From NCBI GenBank assembly GCA_035626675.1, contig DASPNH010000125.1, positions 1 to 64,000 of the forward strand: DNA of 64,000 bases, written 5' to 3'. Origin of the DNA: DASPNH01 sp035626675. GTDB lineage: Bacteria; Desulfobacterota; Binatia; UBA1149; CAITLU01. Both the position numbers and the translations under genes were made by a program. Of this stretch, positions 31,400-39,534 are shown piece after piece (position 1 is the stretch's first letter; each line of letters begins with the position of its first letter). The notes beneath the pieces are model-generated. The model saw nothing but the letters and a program-made list of their open reading frames with translations, was not told where the DNA came from and did not search any database.

Positions 31400-32158
31400 A
31401 TGAAACGACTGAAGATGAAGGACCTCGAGAGCGCCACCGGCGTCGGGCGCGAGGCGATCCGTTTCTACATTCGCGAGGGCCTGCTGCCCGAGCCCGAGCG
31501 GGCCGGGCGCAACGTGGCCTGGTACGACGAGTCGTTCATCGATCGTATCGCGCTCATCAAGCGGCTCCAGACCGAGCGCTTCCTGCCGCTGGCCGTCATC
31601 AAGGCAATCGTGCGCGGCGACGAGCCGCCTCCCGACGAGCAGGTCCGCACGCTGGCCGACATCGAAAAGGGTCTTTCCACGCGCGGGCGCAGCGCGCAGC
31701 GGCTGCCCGAGCGCATGGACGGCATCAGCGCGCGCACTGGCCTGGACGCCGAAGAGATCCGGCGCCTGGCCGTCATCGGTGCGCTGGAAATCACGATCCG
31801 TGACGGCGGTGAGTGGATCGACGGTGCCAGCATCCCGGTCGTCGAAGGATGGGGCGACCTTCGCGCCGCCGGGCTGACTGCCGAGCGCGGCTTCACTCCC
31901 GACGTCATGGAGGTCTACGTGCAGATGCTGCAGTGGCTGGCGCGCGAGGAGATCCGTCTTTTCACCGAGCGCGCCACCGGCAAGGTGCACGGCGAGGAAC
32001 TGACGCAGATGGCCGAGGTCGGCATCGAAGCCGTCAATCGGATGATGACGGCGATGCGTGAGCGCATCATTCGCCGCTACATCGCAGAAGGGAACGTGCC
32101 TCGCACCGAGACGGAGGAGGAGGCCGCGCCTCGCGCCGTGCGCCGCCCTCTCCGCTGA
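31400..32158 (+). CDS. MerR-family transcriptional regulator
   Basis: A 252-residue regulator. Residues 1-70 are a MerR winged helix (MKRLKMKDLESATGVGREAI, RFYIREGLLPEPERAGRNVAWY, DRIALIKRLQTERFLPLAVI). The C-terminal ~170 residues form a helical effector region without the Cys pairs of metal-sensing MerR proteins, so an organic ligand is more likely. ATG 31400 has no good Shine-Dalgarno and sits right after the terminator-like hairpin. By position it is the candidate regulator of the diiron gene, whose promoter has a perfect dyad. Confidence 0.88.
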   Translation: MKRLKMKDLESATGVGREAIRFYIREGLLPEPERAGRNVAWYDESFIDRIALIKRLQTERFLPLAVIKAIVRGDEPPPDEQVRTLADIEKGLSTRGRSAQRLPERMDGISARTGLDAEEIRRLAVIGALEITIRDGGEWIDGASIPVVEGWGDLRAAGLTAERGFTPDVMEVYVQMLQWLAREEIRLFTERATGKVHGEELTQMAEVGIEAVNRMMTAMRERIIRRYIAEGNVPRTETEEEAAPRAVRRPLR

Positions 32159-32300
32159 GACACCGCGCACTGCTCATTTGCGACCGTCAAAAAAATGCGG
32201 GCGCGGCAAGGGCTGCCGCACCCGCGTTCGTGCATGCGAAAGCCGCGCCAGACTCGCCGCGCGCCCGATAGCGATGGCGGCAGGGCTGGCGCCGCAACGT

Positions 32301-32825
32301 TCAGATGCCGCCGTCGACCTTCTTGGCGTGGTCGAGGTGCTTCTCGAGCGCCGGCAGCGTCTTGGTCGCGAACGACTTCAGCTCCGGGTCCTTTCCGCTG
32401 CTGGCCTGCTGCTGGAACAGGCTGATCATCTCCTGGTGATCCTTGACCTGGGCCTTCATGTAGGCCTTGTCGAAGTCCTTGCCGGACTTCCCTTCCAGCT
32501 CCTGCATGACCGCCTTGTGCTTGGCATCGGGCTCTTTCGGCAGCGCCGCGTTCTTGGTCTTGGCGATCTGTTCCAGCTCCTTGTTGGCCTGGGTATGGTC
32601 GTCGATCATGTGCTGCGCGAATTCCTTGACGTCCTTGTCCGAGGCCTTCTGCAGCGCCAGCTTGGCCGACTCGACCTCGGCGATGCCGCCCGCCGCGGCG
32701 GTCTTCATGAAGGCCTGATCGCTCGCCGCGCCGCCGGATGCATCGCCAGTGCCGGTGTTGGTCTCGGCCGCAGCGCCCGAAGCGGTCAGCGCCACGAACA
32801 CGGTAGCCAGCAACATGCTTCTCAT
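32301..32825 (-). CDS. DUF4142 exported protein
   Basis: A 174-residue protein from ATG 32825 (AAAGGAG, 8 nt spacing). The signal peptide (MLLATVFVALTASGAAA) is followed by a ferritin-like helical DUF4142 domain: DQAFMKTAAAGGIAEVESAK, VKEFAQHMIDDHTQANKEL and KAYMKAQVKDHQEMISLFQQ. DUF4142 proteins are periplasmic or outer-membrane-linked proteins of unclear role, often in soil bacteria. It is downstream of the alcohol dehydrogenase on the same strand, with 30 bp between, so co-transcription is possible. Confidence 0.9.
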   Translation of the reverse strand: MRSMLLATVFVALTASGAAAETNTGTGDASGGAASDQAFMKTAAAGGIAEVESAKLALQKASDKDVKEFAQHMIDDHTQANKELEQIAKTKNAALPKEPDAKHKAVMQELEGKSGKDFDKAYMKAQVKDHQEMISLFQQQASSGKDPELKSFATKTLPALEKHLDHAKKVDGGI

Positions 32826-32857
32826 CGTGATTCTCCTTTGGCGACCGTCGTCGCCTC

Positions 32858-34027
32858 TTACGGGTTGAGGACGATCTTGATGCAGTCGCCCTTCTGCTTG
32901 AACATCTCGTAACCGTCCGGGGCCTCGTCCAGCCGCATGTGATGGGTGATGACGAACGAGGGATCGATGTCGCCGTCCTGCACCTTCTGCAGGAGCTCTT
33001 CGCTGTAACGCTGCACGTGCGTCTGTCCGGTCTTGATCGTCAGTCCCTTGTTCATCGCGGCGCCGAACGGGATCTTGTCGAGGAAGCCGAGATACACGCC
33101 GGGAACGGAGACGGTGCCGCCCTTGCGGCAACACCAGAACGCCTCACGCAGAACGTGCGGGCGGTCGGTCGCCATGTAGGCGGCCATCTTGGCCTTGTCG
33201 ACGATGGCGTCGAGTGAGCCGGTGGCATGGGCCTCGCAGCCGACGGCATCGATGCAGGAATCGGGACCGCGCCCGTTGGTCAGGTCCATCAGGCAGTCGT
33301 AGACCTTGACGTCCTGGAAATTGATGGTCTGCGAGGCACCTTCGGCCTCGGCCATGCGAAGACGCTCGGGCACGCAGTCGATTGCGATGACGCGTCCCGC
33401 ACCCATCAGCTTGGCGCTCTTGATCGCGAACTGTCCGACGGGACCGCAGCCCCATACCGCGACAGTGTCACCCGCCTCGATGTTGCAGTTCTCGGCCGCC
33501 ATCCAGCCGGTCGGGAAGATGTCGGAGAGGAACAACACCTGGTCATCGGTGAGGCCGTCGGGAATCTTGATGGGACCGACGTCGGCGTGCGGCACGCGCA
33601 GGTACTCGGCCTGCCCGCCCGGGTAGCCACCCATCATGTGCGAGTAGCCGAACAGGCCTGCGGTGGCATGGCCCATCGCTTCGCGGGCGTAGCGGTTCTC
33701 GGCATTGGTCGTATCGCAGAGCGAGTAGAGCTCCTTCTGGCAAAAGAAACAGGAGCCGCACGAGATCGTGAACGGCACTACGACACGATCGCCAATCGAA
33801 AGATTCGACACCGCGCTGCCGAGCTCGACGATCTCGCCCATCGGCTCATGTCCCAGGATGTCTCCCTCTTCCATGGTGGGAACCAGGCCATCGTAGAGAT
33901 GGAGATCGGAGCCGCAGATGGCGGTCGATGTGATCTTCACGATCGCGTCCGTCGGCTGCAGGATCTTGGGGTCGGGAACGCTTTCCACGCGGACGTCGTT
34001 CGTGCCGTACCAACACAATGCCTTCAT
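32858..34027 (-). CDS. Zinc-dependent alcohol dehydrogenase (formaldehyde dehydrogenase-like)
   Basis: A 389-residue medium-chain dehydrogenase. Catalytic zinc ligands are in AICGSDLHLYDG (Cys) and GHEPMGEIVELG (His, Glu). The structural zinc site is CGSCFFCQKELYSLC. The Rossmann motif is VWGCGPVGQFAIKSAKLMGA. An extended insertion after the structural zinc (YGYSHMMGGYPGGQAEYLRVP-like, with residues ~120-150) is typical of the glutathione-independent formaldehyde dehydrogenase/threonine dehydrogenase-like clade. It uses NAD(P) to oxidise a small alcohol or aldehyde adduct. Confidence 0.9.
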   Translation of the reverse strand: MKALCWYGTNDVRVESVPDPKILQPTDAIVKITSTAICGSDLHLYDGLVPTMEEGDILGHEPMGEIVELGSAVSNLSIGDRVVVPFTISCGSCFFCQKELYSLCDTTNAENRYAREAMGHATAGLFGYSHMMGGYPGGQAEYLRVPHADVGPIKIPDGLTDDQVLFLSDIFPTGWMAAENCNIEAGDTVAVWGCGPVGQFAIKSAKLMGAGRVIAIDCVPERLRMAEAEGASQTINFQDVKVYDCLMDLTNGRGPDSCIDAVGCEAHATGSLDAIVDKAKMAAYMATDRPHVLREAFWCCRKGGTVSVPGVYLGFLDKIPFGAAMNKGLTIKTGQTHVQRYSEELLQKVQDGDIDPSFVITHHMRLDEAPDGYEMFKQKGDCIKIVLNP

Positions 34028-34298
34028 GCGAGTGTCTCCTTCGCGGTCAATGCCTCGCCTGCGCGTTCGGCGGCCGCTGCGCCAGCCGTACGCGATGGAC
34101 GTCGGCCCTCGCAGGGCGAGGATGGCATCGCGACGAATGGCGATGAAGGCTGATCTTCCGGTTTGCTCGGGGAAATGGGTCGCGCGCGCTCGCTGTAGTG
34201 CGTCAGGTCACTCGGCTCGTGGCGCGATCAGGTCGTGAAGCACGTCGCCGGCGGCCATCCACACGAGGGGAAGGGCGGCGGCCCGCCGGCGGGCAGGC

Positions 34299-35681
34299 TC
34301 AGGACGGCAGGGCGACGAAGAAGGTTGCGCCTCTGTCGGGCTCGGATTCGGCCCAAACGCTCCCGCCGTGACGGCTGAGAATGCGATGAACGATCGCCAG
34401 ACCGATGCCGGTGCCTTCGATGCCCTCGTCGTCGTGGATGCGCTCGAAGCGCGCGAACAGCTTGCCGGCGAACTCGTGCGCAAAGCCGATGCCGTTGTCG
34501 CGCACGACCATCCCCGCCTGGCCCGTGGGCAGCGGCGCGACCTCGATGCGTGCTGCATCGCGGCTGCGCGTGAACTTCCATGCATTGGCGAGCAGGTGCT
34601 CGACCGCGATTCGCAGCAGGGTCGGATCGCCTCGCACGGTCAGACCCGCAGCTACCGACACATGCACGATGCGGTCGGGATCGGAGCGGCGAAGGGAAAC
34701 GAGCACGGAGCTGGCCAGCGCGGAAAGGTCGACGTCTTCGACGATCATGGAGGCACGGGTCACGCGCGCCAGGGTCAGCAGGTCGTCGCCGATCATTCCC
34801 AGCCGAACCGCCGATTCACCGATGCGTGAGAGGTAGCCGCGCCCCTGCTCCTCCAGGGCATCGCCGTACTGCTCCAGCGCAAGGTGGCTCAGGCCGTGGA
34901 TCACGCGCAGCGGCACGCGCAGATCGTGGGAAATCGTCTGCGTAAAGCCTTCCAGCTCGCGATAGGCGGCTCCCAGATCGCGGTTGGTCGCCGCCAGGTC
35001 GCGGTTGGAACGTTCGAGCTCGCGATTGGCCTGCGCCAGGTCGCGGGTTCGCTCGCGGACGCGGCGCTCGAGCATCTCGTTCAAGTTGCGCAGCGCCTCG
35101 TCGGCGCGCCGCGCTTCTGCAAGCGCCTCGGTGGCAGCGCGGCGGCGGGTGCCGTCGAGCGCGGCGATGTAGATCGAGGAGCCCATCGTCATCAGGTAGG
35201 CGAAGAAGCCGTTGGCGGTGACGATGTCGGGTCCGTGATCGGAAAGCAGCGCCAGGTTGACGATCAATCCGGCCGTCAGGATCAGCGTGGCCGCGATCTG
35301 GGTCCAGACTCCCCACGGAATCCCCGCCGCACATCCCAGACCGACCGCGACAGCCACGACCAGATGCGGTGCGAAGTCGCCGCGCATCGGACCCATGATG
35401 GCCGAAGTCGCCGACAAGACGGCGATGCCGGCAAGACCGGCCAGGCGCGAGAGCAGAGGCGAGCGTGGCACGCGCAGGAACGCGAACAGCGAAGCGAAGG
35501 CGAGCACGCGCACCATGTCGACGGCGGCCATGCGCGCGGCGTCCGGATCCTGGCTGCGCACGTCGAGCGCGAAGAGCACGGCGGACGCCACGATCAGAAA
35601 CGCGATGCCCGCTCGGCCCCGCTCCTCGATGTCAGGCAGGAGGCGCTGCTCGAGCGTGGGATCGGTGGTCAGCGAAGGCAT
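34299..35681 (-). CDS. Membrane sensor histidine kinase, orphan
   Basis: A 460-residue kinase from ATG 35681 (a GTG at 35756 would add 25 residues). The N-terminus has about six hydrophobic segments (residues ~25-170) forming an integral membrane sensor. A coiled coil with repeats ANRELERSNRDLAATNRDL leads into HisKA (TQTISHDLRVPLRVIHGL) and the ATPase domain (LLANAWKFTRSRDA, VRDNGIGFAHEF, GTGIGLAIVHRILSRHGG). No response regulator is adjacent. The HisKA type resembles phytochrome-class kinases (ISHDLR.PLR). The 34028-34298 gap upstream of its stop shows no gene. Confidence 0.87.
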   Translation of the reverse strand: MPSLTTDPTLEQRLLPDIEERGRAGIAFLIVASAVLFALDVRSQDPDAARMAAVDMVRVLAFASLFAFLRVPRSPLLSRLAGLAGIAVLSATSAIMGPMRGDFAPHLVVAVAVGLGCAAGIPWGVWTQIAATLILTAGLIVNLALLSDHGPDIVTANGFFAYLMTMGSSIYIAALDGTRRRAATEALAEARRADEALRNLNEMLERRVRERTRDLAQANRELERSNRDLAATNRDLGAAYRELEGFTQTISHDLRVPLRVIHGLSHLALEQYGDALEEQGRGYLSRIGESAVRLGMIGDDLLTLARVTRASMIVEDVDLSALASSVLVSLRRSDPDRIVHVSVAAGLTVRGDPTLLRIAVEHLLANAWKFTRSRDAARIEVAPLPTGQAGMVVRDNGIGFAHEFAGKLFARFERIHDDEGIEGTGIGLAIVHRILSRHGGSVWAESEPDRGATFFVALPS

Positions 35682-36014
35682 CGCATGCGAGCCGGCCTGC
35701 GAGCGAGCCTGGCCGCCCGCTTCGACCTGTCCTGGCTCTGCAACGACCTGCTGCACGAAGGCTAGATATTCCCACGCACCAGGTGCGGCAATCGGATCGC
35801 GAGCTGGTGCGCCCGCTGCTCACGACGAGGTGCGGCAATGGAAGGCAGCCGCTCGGAGCCGTGGTACCAGTGTTGCGTCCTGACAATCGGAGGGCTAACG
35901 AGGATCGCGGTGCGGAGCGTTCCATCGACCGGTCCGGACAGGCTGCCAGCCTTGGCGGCCTTCGCCGCCGTCGTCGCCATCGCGCTGTCTGTCTGTGCCT
36001 GCGGAGGTTTTTCC

Positions 36015-36407
36015 ATGGACGAGACGACCATCGAGTTTCTCGACCCGCCGGGCAGGAAGGGCCTCGGCCTGCCGTTCTCCGAGGCGGTGCGTGCAGGCAA
36101 TCTGCTGTTCCTGTCGGGCCAGATCGGCGTTCGTCCCGGCACCATGGCCCTGGTCGAGGGCGGCATCGGCCCCGAGACCGAGCAGACGATGGAGAACATC
36201 CGCCAGACCCTCGAGCGCTACGGCGCCAGCCTTGCGCGCGTGGTCAAGTGCACGGTGTTCCTGTCCGACATGAAGGAATGGCGCGCGATGAACGAGGTGT
36301 ACGTTCGCTACTTCCCGAACCGCCTGCCGGCTCGCAGCGCCCTCGGCAGCAGCGGCCTGGCGCTCGGCGCGCGCGTCGAGATCGAGTGCATCGCAGTGGT
36401 CGAGTAG
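36015..36407 (+). CDS. ridA: RidA-family enamine/imine deaminase
   Basis: A 130-residue RidA (YjgF/UK114) protein if read from ATG 36015, which has GGAGG 7 nt upstream and gives the family's usual length. Motifs: FSEAVRAGNLLFLSGQIGV, GIGPETEQTMENIRQTLERYG, VVKCTVFLSDMKEWRAMN, RSALGSSGLALGARVEIECI. The key Arg of R-S/P-A-x-x is present (ARSALGS). In the same frame a GTG at 35910 would add a lipoprotein-like signal peptide (VVAIALSVCACGG), so a dual or exported form cannot be excluded. It removes reactive 2-aminoacrylate-type intermediates. The decarboxylase gene follows after 10 bp. Confidence 0.88.
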   Translation: MDETTIEFLDPPGRKGLGLPFSEAVRAGNLLFLSGQIGVRPGTMALVEGGIGPETEQTMENIRQTLERYGASLARVVKCTVFLSDMKEWRAMNEVYVRYFPNRLPARSALGSSGLALGARVEIECIAVVE

Positions 36408-36417
36408 GAGAGGCGTC

Positions 36418-38061
36418 ATGCCCAAGTCGAGCACGATCGGCCGCTACCTGGTCGCACGTCTGGAGCAGGCCGGGCTCGGCCACGTCTTCGGCATCCCCGG
36501 CGATTACGTGCTCGGCTTCTACGATCTTCTGGTCGCCAGCCGCATGGAGGTGATCGGCACCTGTACCGAAGCAGGCGCCGGCTTTGCGGCCGACGGCTAT
36601 GCGCGCGTTCGAGGCCTCGGCGCCGTTTGCGTGACCTACTGCGTGGGCGGCCTCAATGCACTGAACGCGGTTGCCGGTGCGTACGCCGAGAAGTCGCCGC
36701 TTGTCGTCATCAGCGGCGCACCCGGCCTCGGCGAGCGCGCGCACTCGCCGCTTCTCCACCACAAGGTTCGCGACTTTCATACCCAGCGCCAGATCTACGA
36801 GAAGGTCACGGTGGCGGCATACTCGCTCGAGGACGCGAAATCGGCCCCGCAGCAGATCGACGACGCCCTTCACGAGTGCATGCGCCAGAAGCGTCCCGTC
36901 TATCTCGAGCTCCCGCGCGACATGGTCGAGGCGCGCTGCCAGAGCCCCGGCGAGTTCGCCAAACCCGAGCCGGTAAGCGATCCGGCCGTGCTCGAAGAGC
37001 TCATGGCCGAGACGGTGGCGATGCTGCGCAACGCGCAGCGGCCGATCATCCTGGCCGGTGTCGAAGTGCATCGTTTCGGACTGCAGGAGGAGCTGGTGGC
37101 GCTGGTGGAGCGTACCGGGTTCCCGGTCGCCTCGACGATCCTCGGCAAGTCGGTCATCTCCGAGATGCACCCGCAGTATCTCGGCATCTACGAAGGCGCG
37201 ATGGGGCGCGAGGAGGTCCGCGTGGCGGTCGAGGGAGCCGACTGCGTCCTGATCCTCGGCGCCTTCATGACCGACATCAACCTGGGCATCTACACCGCCA
37301 ACCTCGACTTGGAGCGCACGATCAACGTCAACTCCGAGCGCGCATCGATCAAGCGCCATCACTTCGACGAGGTCGTGCTCGGCGACTTCATCCGCGCGCT
37401 GACGGCGGCCGATCTGGGCCAGCGCCGCAGCGGCATCATCGCCAGCGCAGCCGAAGCGGCCGGCGCCAAACCGTGGCATGCCAAAGCGGACGAGGCCATG
37501 ACCGTGCGGCGTTTCTTCGAGCGTCTCAATCATTTTCTCGAGGACGGCGACGTCGTGGTAGCCGACGTCGGCGATTCGCTCTTCGGCGCAGCCGACCTGG
37601 TCATCCGGCACCGCACCGACTTTCTGAGCCCTGCCTACTACACGTCGATGGGATTCGCGGTGCCCGCGGCCATCGGCGCGCAGGTGGCGCGGCGCGACTC
37701 GCGCGCCATCGTCGTCGTGGGCGACGGCGCCTTCCAGATGACGGGGCATGAGCTGTCGACGGCGGCGAAGCTCGGGCTCAATCCCATCGTGGTCGTGCTC
37801 AACAACCAGGGCTACACCACTGAGCGCTTCATCCGCGAAGGCCCCTACAACGACATCCACGACTGGGCCTACCACCTCATCCCGCAGCTCCTGCGCCAGG
37901 GCCAGGGCATCGAGGTACGTACCGAGGGCGAGCTGGAAGAGGCGCTGGAAAAAGCTCGCGCCAACACGGCCTCGCTGTCCCTCCTGAACGTCCATCTCGA
38001 CAAGATGGATACGTCCAAGGCGCTGGAGCGTCTGGCTCGGCGGCTGGGCGAGCGCGCGTAG
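36418..38061 (+). CDS. Thiamine-diphosphate 2-keto-acid decarboxylase (PDC/IPDC family)
   Basis: A 547-residue enzyme, ATG after GGAGAGG-type site. The catalytic Glu is Glu51 (CTEAGAGFAADGYARV) and the paired His114-His115 in SPLLHHKVRDF is the HH motif of pyruvate and indolepyruvate decarboxylases. The thiamine-diphosphate/Mg motif is GDGAFQMTGHELSTAAKLGL...VVLNNQGYTTE, followed by PYNDIHDWAY as in PDC. It decarboxylates a 2-keto acid to an aldehyde; pyruvate, phenylpyruvate or indolepyruvate are all possible. It is co-transcribed with ridA, which may trap enamines formed by related transamination. Confidence 0.92.
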   Translation: MPKSSTIGRYLVARLEQAGLGHVFGIPGDYVLGFYDLLVASRMEVIGTCTEAGAGFAADGYARVRGLGAVCVTYCVGGLNALNAVAGAYAEKSPLVVISGAPGLGERAHSPLLHHKVRDFHTQRQIYEKVTVAAYSLEDAKSAPQQIDDALHECMRQKRPVYLELPRDMVEARCQSPGEFAKPEPVSDPAVLEELMAETVAMLRNAQRPIILAGVEVHRFGLQEELVALVERTGFPVASTILGKSVISEMHPQYLGIYEGAMGREEVRVAVEGADCVLILGAFMTDINLGIYTANLDLERTINVNSERASIKRHHFDEVVLGDFIRALTAADLGQRRSGIIASAAEAAGAKPWHAKADEAMTVRRFFERLNHFLEDGDVVVADVGDSLFGAADLVIRHRTDFLSPAYYTSMGFAVPAAIGAQVARRDSRAIVVVGDGAFQMTGHELSTAAKLGLNPIVVVLNNQGYTTERFIREGPYNDIHDWAYHLIPQLLRQGQGIEVRTEGELEEALEKARANTASLSLLNVHLDKMDTSKALERLARRLGERA

Positions 38062-38364
38062 GAACTGCGAAGGCGACACCCTCAACTCCGGCATCGTCGA
38101 TGCGCTCGCGACGGTCTGGAGACGAGACCTGCGCCTTCACCTCTGCCCGCGCAGAAACAGCGGCATTGGCGACCCGCGGGATGGGCGGCGATGGCCTCGC
38201 ACTGGGTACAAACCGCGGGCTGCGGGGGGCGAAGCCGTCGAGCGTTCACTCATGGGTTCCCGCTGACGTCGAGCCCCAGCTTCGCCTCCGCCGGCGACAC
38301 CGGGCGCTGCATGTAGTCGAAATCGCTTGCGCGAGTTTCTTTCCCAGGCCAGACAAGCCGGCGC
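38062..38364. other. Intergenic region without recognisable features
   Basis: About 300 bp between the decarboxylase and the VOC protein. I see no gene, hairpin or repeat in it. Confidence 0.5.
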
Positions 38365-38817
38365 ATGGCTCGCGGCGTCAAACCCATCCCCGACGGATTT
38401 CGCAGCATCACGCCCTACCTGATGGTGGAGGACGCGGATGCTCTCATCGGATTCTTGAAGAAGGCCTTCGGCGCCAAGGAGATCCAGCGCTCCACGCGGC
38501 CCGACGGCTTGATCGCACATGCTGCCGTCCGCATCGGCGACTCGATGGTCGAAGTCGCCGATCCGCAGGGCGAGTGGCAGGCGATGCCGGGCTCGGTTCA
38601 TCTGTACGTCGGCGACACCGACAGCGTATACAAGCGCGCGCTCGCGGCCGGAGCGGTATCGCTGTTCGAACCGGTCGACATGTTCCATGGCGAGCGCGGC
38701 GCGGCAGTGCGCGATCCCTGCGGCAATCACTGGTACATCTCCACGCGCATCGAGATGCTGACACCCGAAGAGCTGGAGCGGCGCGAGACTGCGCACTATC
38801 GGCAGCACGCGCACTGA
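38365..38817 (+). CDS. VOC/PhnB-like glyoxalase-fold protein
   Basis: A 150-residue protein of the vicinal oxygen chelate superfamily, PhnB-like. Two beta-alpha-beta-beta-beta modules are evident: ITPYLMVEDADALIGFLKKA and, in the second half, VHLYVGDTDSVYKRALAAGA, with PDGLIAHAAVRIGDSMVEV and RDPCGNHWYIST. The usual metal-ligand Glu/His positions are not clear, so it may bind rather than catalyse. Close homologues are annotated as VOC family protein. The next gene follows in 13 bp with a GGGAGG site. Confidence 0.85.
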   Translation: MARGVKPIPDGFRSITPYLMVEDADALIGFLKKAFGAKEIQRSTRPDGLIAHAAVRIGDSMVEVADPQGEWQAMPGSVHLYVGDTDSVYKRALAAGAVSLFEPVDMFHGERGAAVRDPCGNHWYISTRIEMLTPEELERRETAHYRQHAH

Positions 38818-38830
38818 AAGGGAGGCTTCG

Positions 38831-39316
38831 ATGGGCCAGACCGACGTGCCCGATGTCGCGCGTATTCTCTTGCCGGTCCTGGCTCGCGTCGACGAACGCG
38901 ACCGGCCGCTGCTGCTCGCGATCGCCGAGCGCATGGCGGCCGAGCGCTACCGCTCGTGGGCGGGCGCAGCTGCAAACGGCTATGACCGCGACCGACTGCT
39001 GGCCTGCGCCGACCGTGAGGACGAGATCGCATCGCGCGTCGAGGCGCTCCGGCCCGATCACGAAGACGTACAGGCGCGCATCCACCAGACGGTTCCCGAC
39101 CTGGCCGGCCTGACGCGAAACGTGTTCGAGCCACACCCGTGGCAGACGCAGTTCGCCATCCAGGCCCAGGGCGAGCGCCTTGGCGCCGCGACCTGGCGCG
39201 CACTTGCTCCGCTGCAATCGACGGCCGAGGCGCGCGAGGCGATGCTCGAATGCGCCAGGCTGGAGGAGGCGAGCGCGCAAGTGCTCGAATCGATCCTGGC
39301 CGAGCATCGCGTGTAA
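38831..39316 (+). CDS. Helical protein of unknown function
   Basis: A 161-residue protein, ATG 38831 after GGGAGG. Almost wholly alpha-helical and acidic, without signal peptide or membrane segment. The order is DVARILLPVLARVDERDR, AERMAAERYRSWAGAA and later EAMLECARLEEASAQVLESI. The arrangement suggests a helical bundle of the ferritin or hemerythrin sort but the metal ligands are not convincing. It is probably co-transcribed with the VOC gene upstream. Confidence 0.6.
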   Translation: MGQTDVPDVARILLPVLARVDERDRPLLLAIAERMAAERYRSWAGAAANGYDRDRLLACADREDEIASRVEALRPDHEDVQARIHQTVPDLAGLTRNVFEPHPWQTQFAIQAQGERLGAATWRALAPLQSTAEAREAMLECARLEEASAQVLESILAEHRV

Positions 39317-39534
39317 ATTCGCACGACGGGCTCGGCGCCGCTGCGCCCGTCTGCACTCGGCGCCGGGTGCGCCTCTGGCACGGCGCTCGAGTGATCGCGC
39401 CCCCCGATGGTGCCGATGATCTGGGCCTGGACTCTTCACCGATCGCCAAGGTGCCTCTAGACTGGTCGCGCAGGTTCTCAACGAACAACGTCGCGTCGCC
39501 ACTATCGCGTGGTGCGCTCGCAGGTGGCTCCTGA

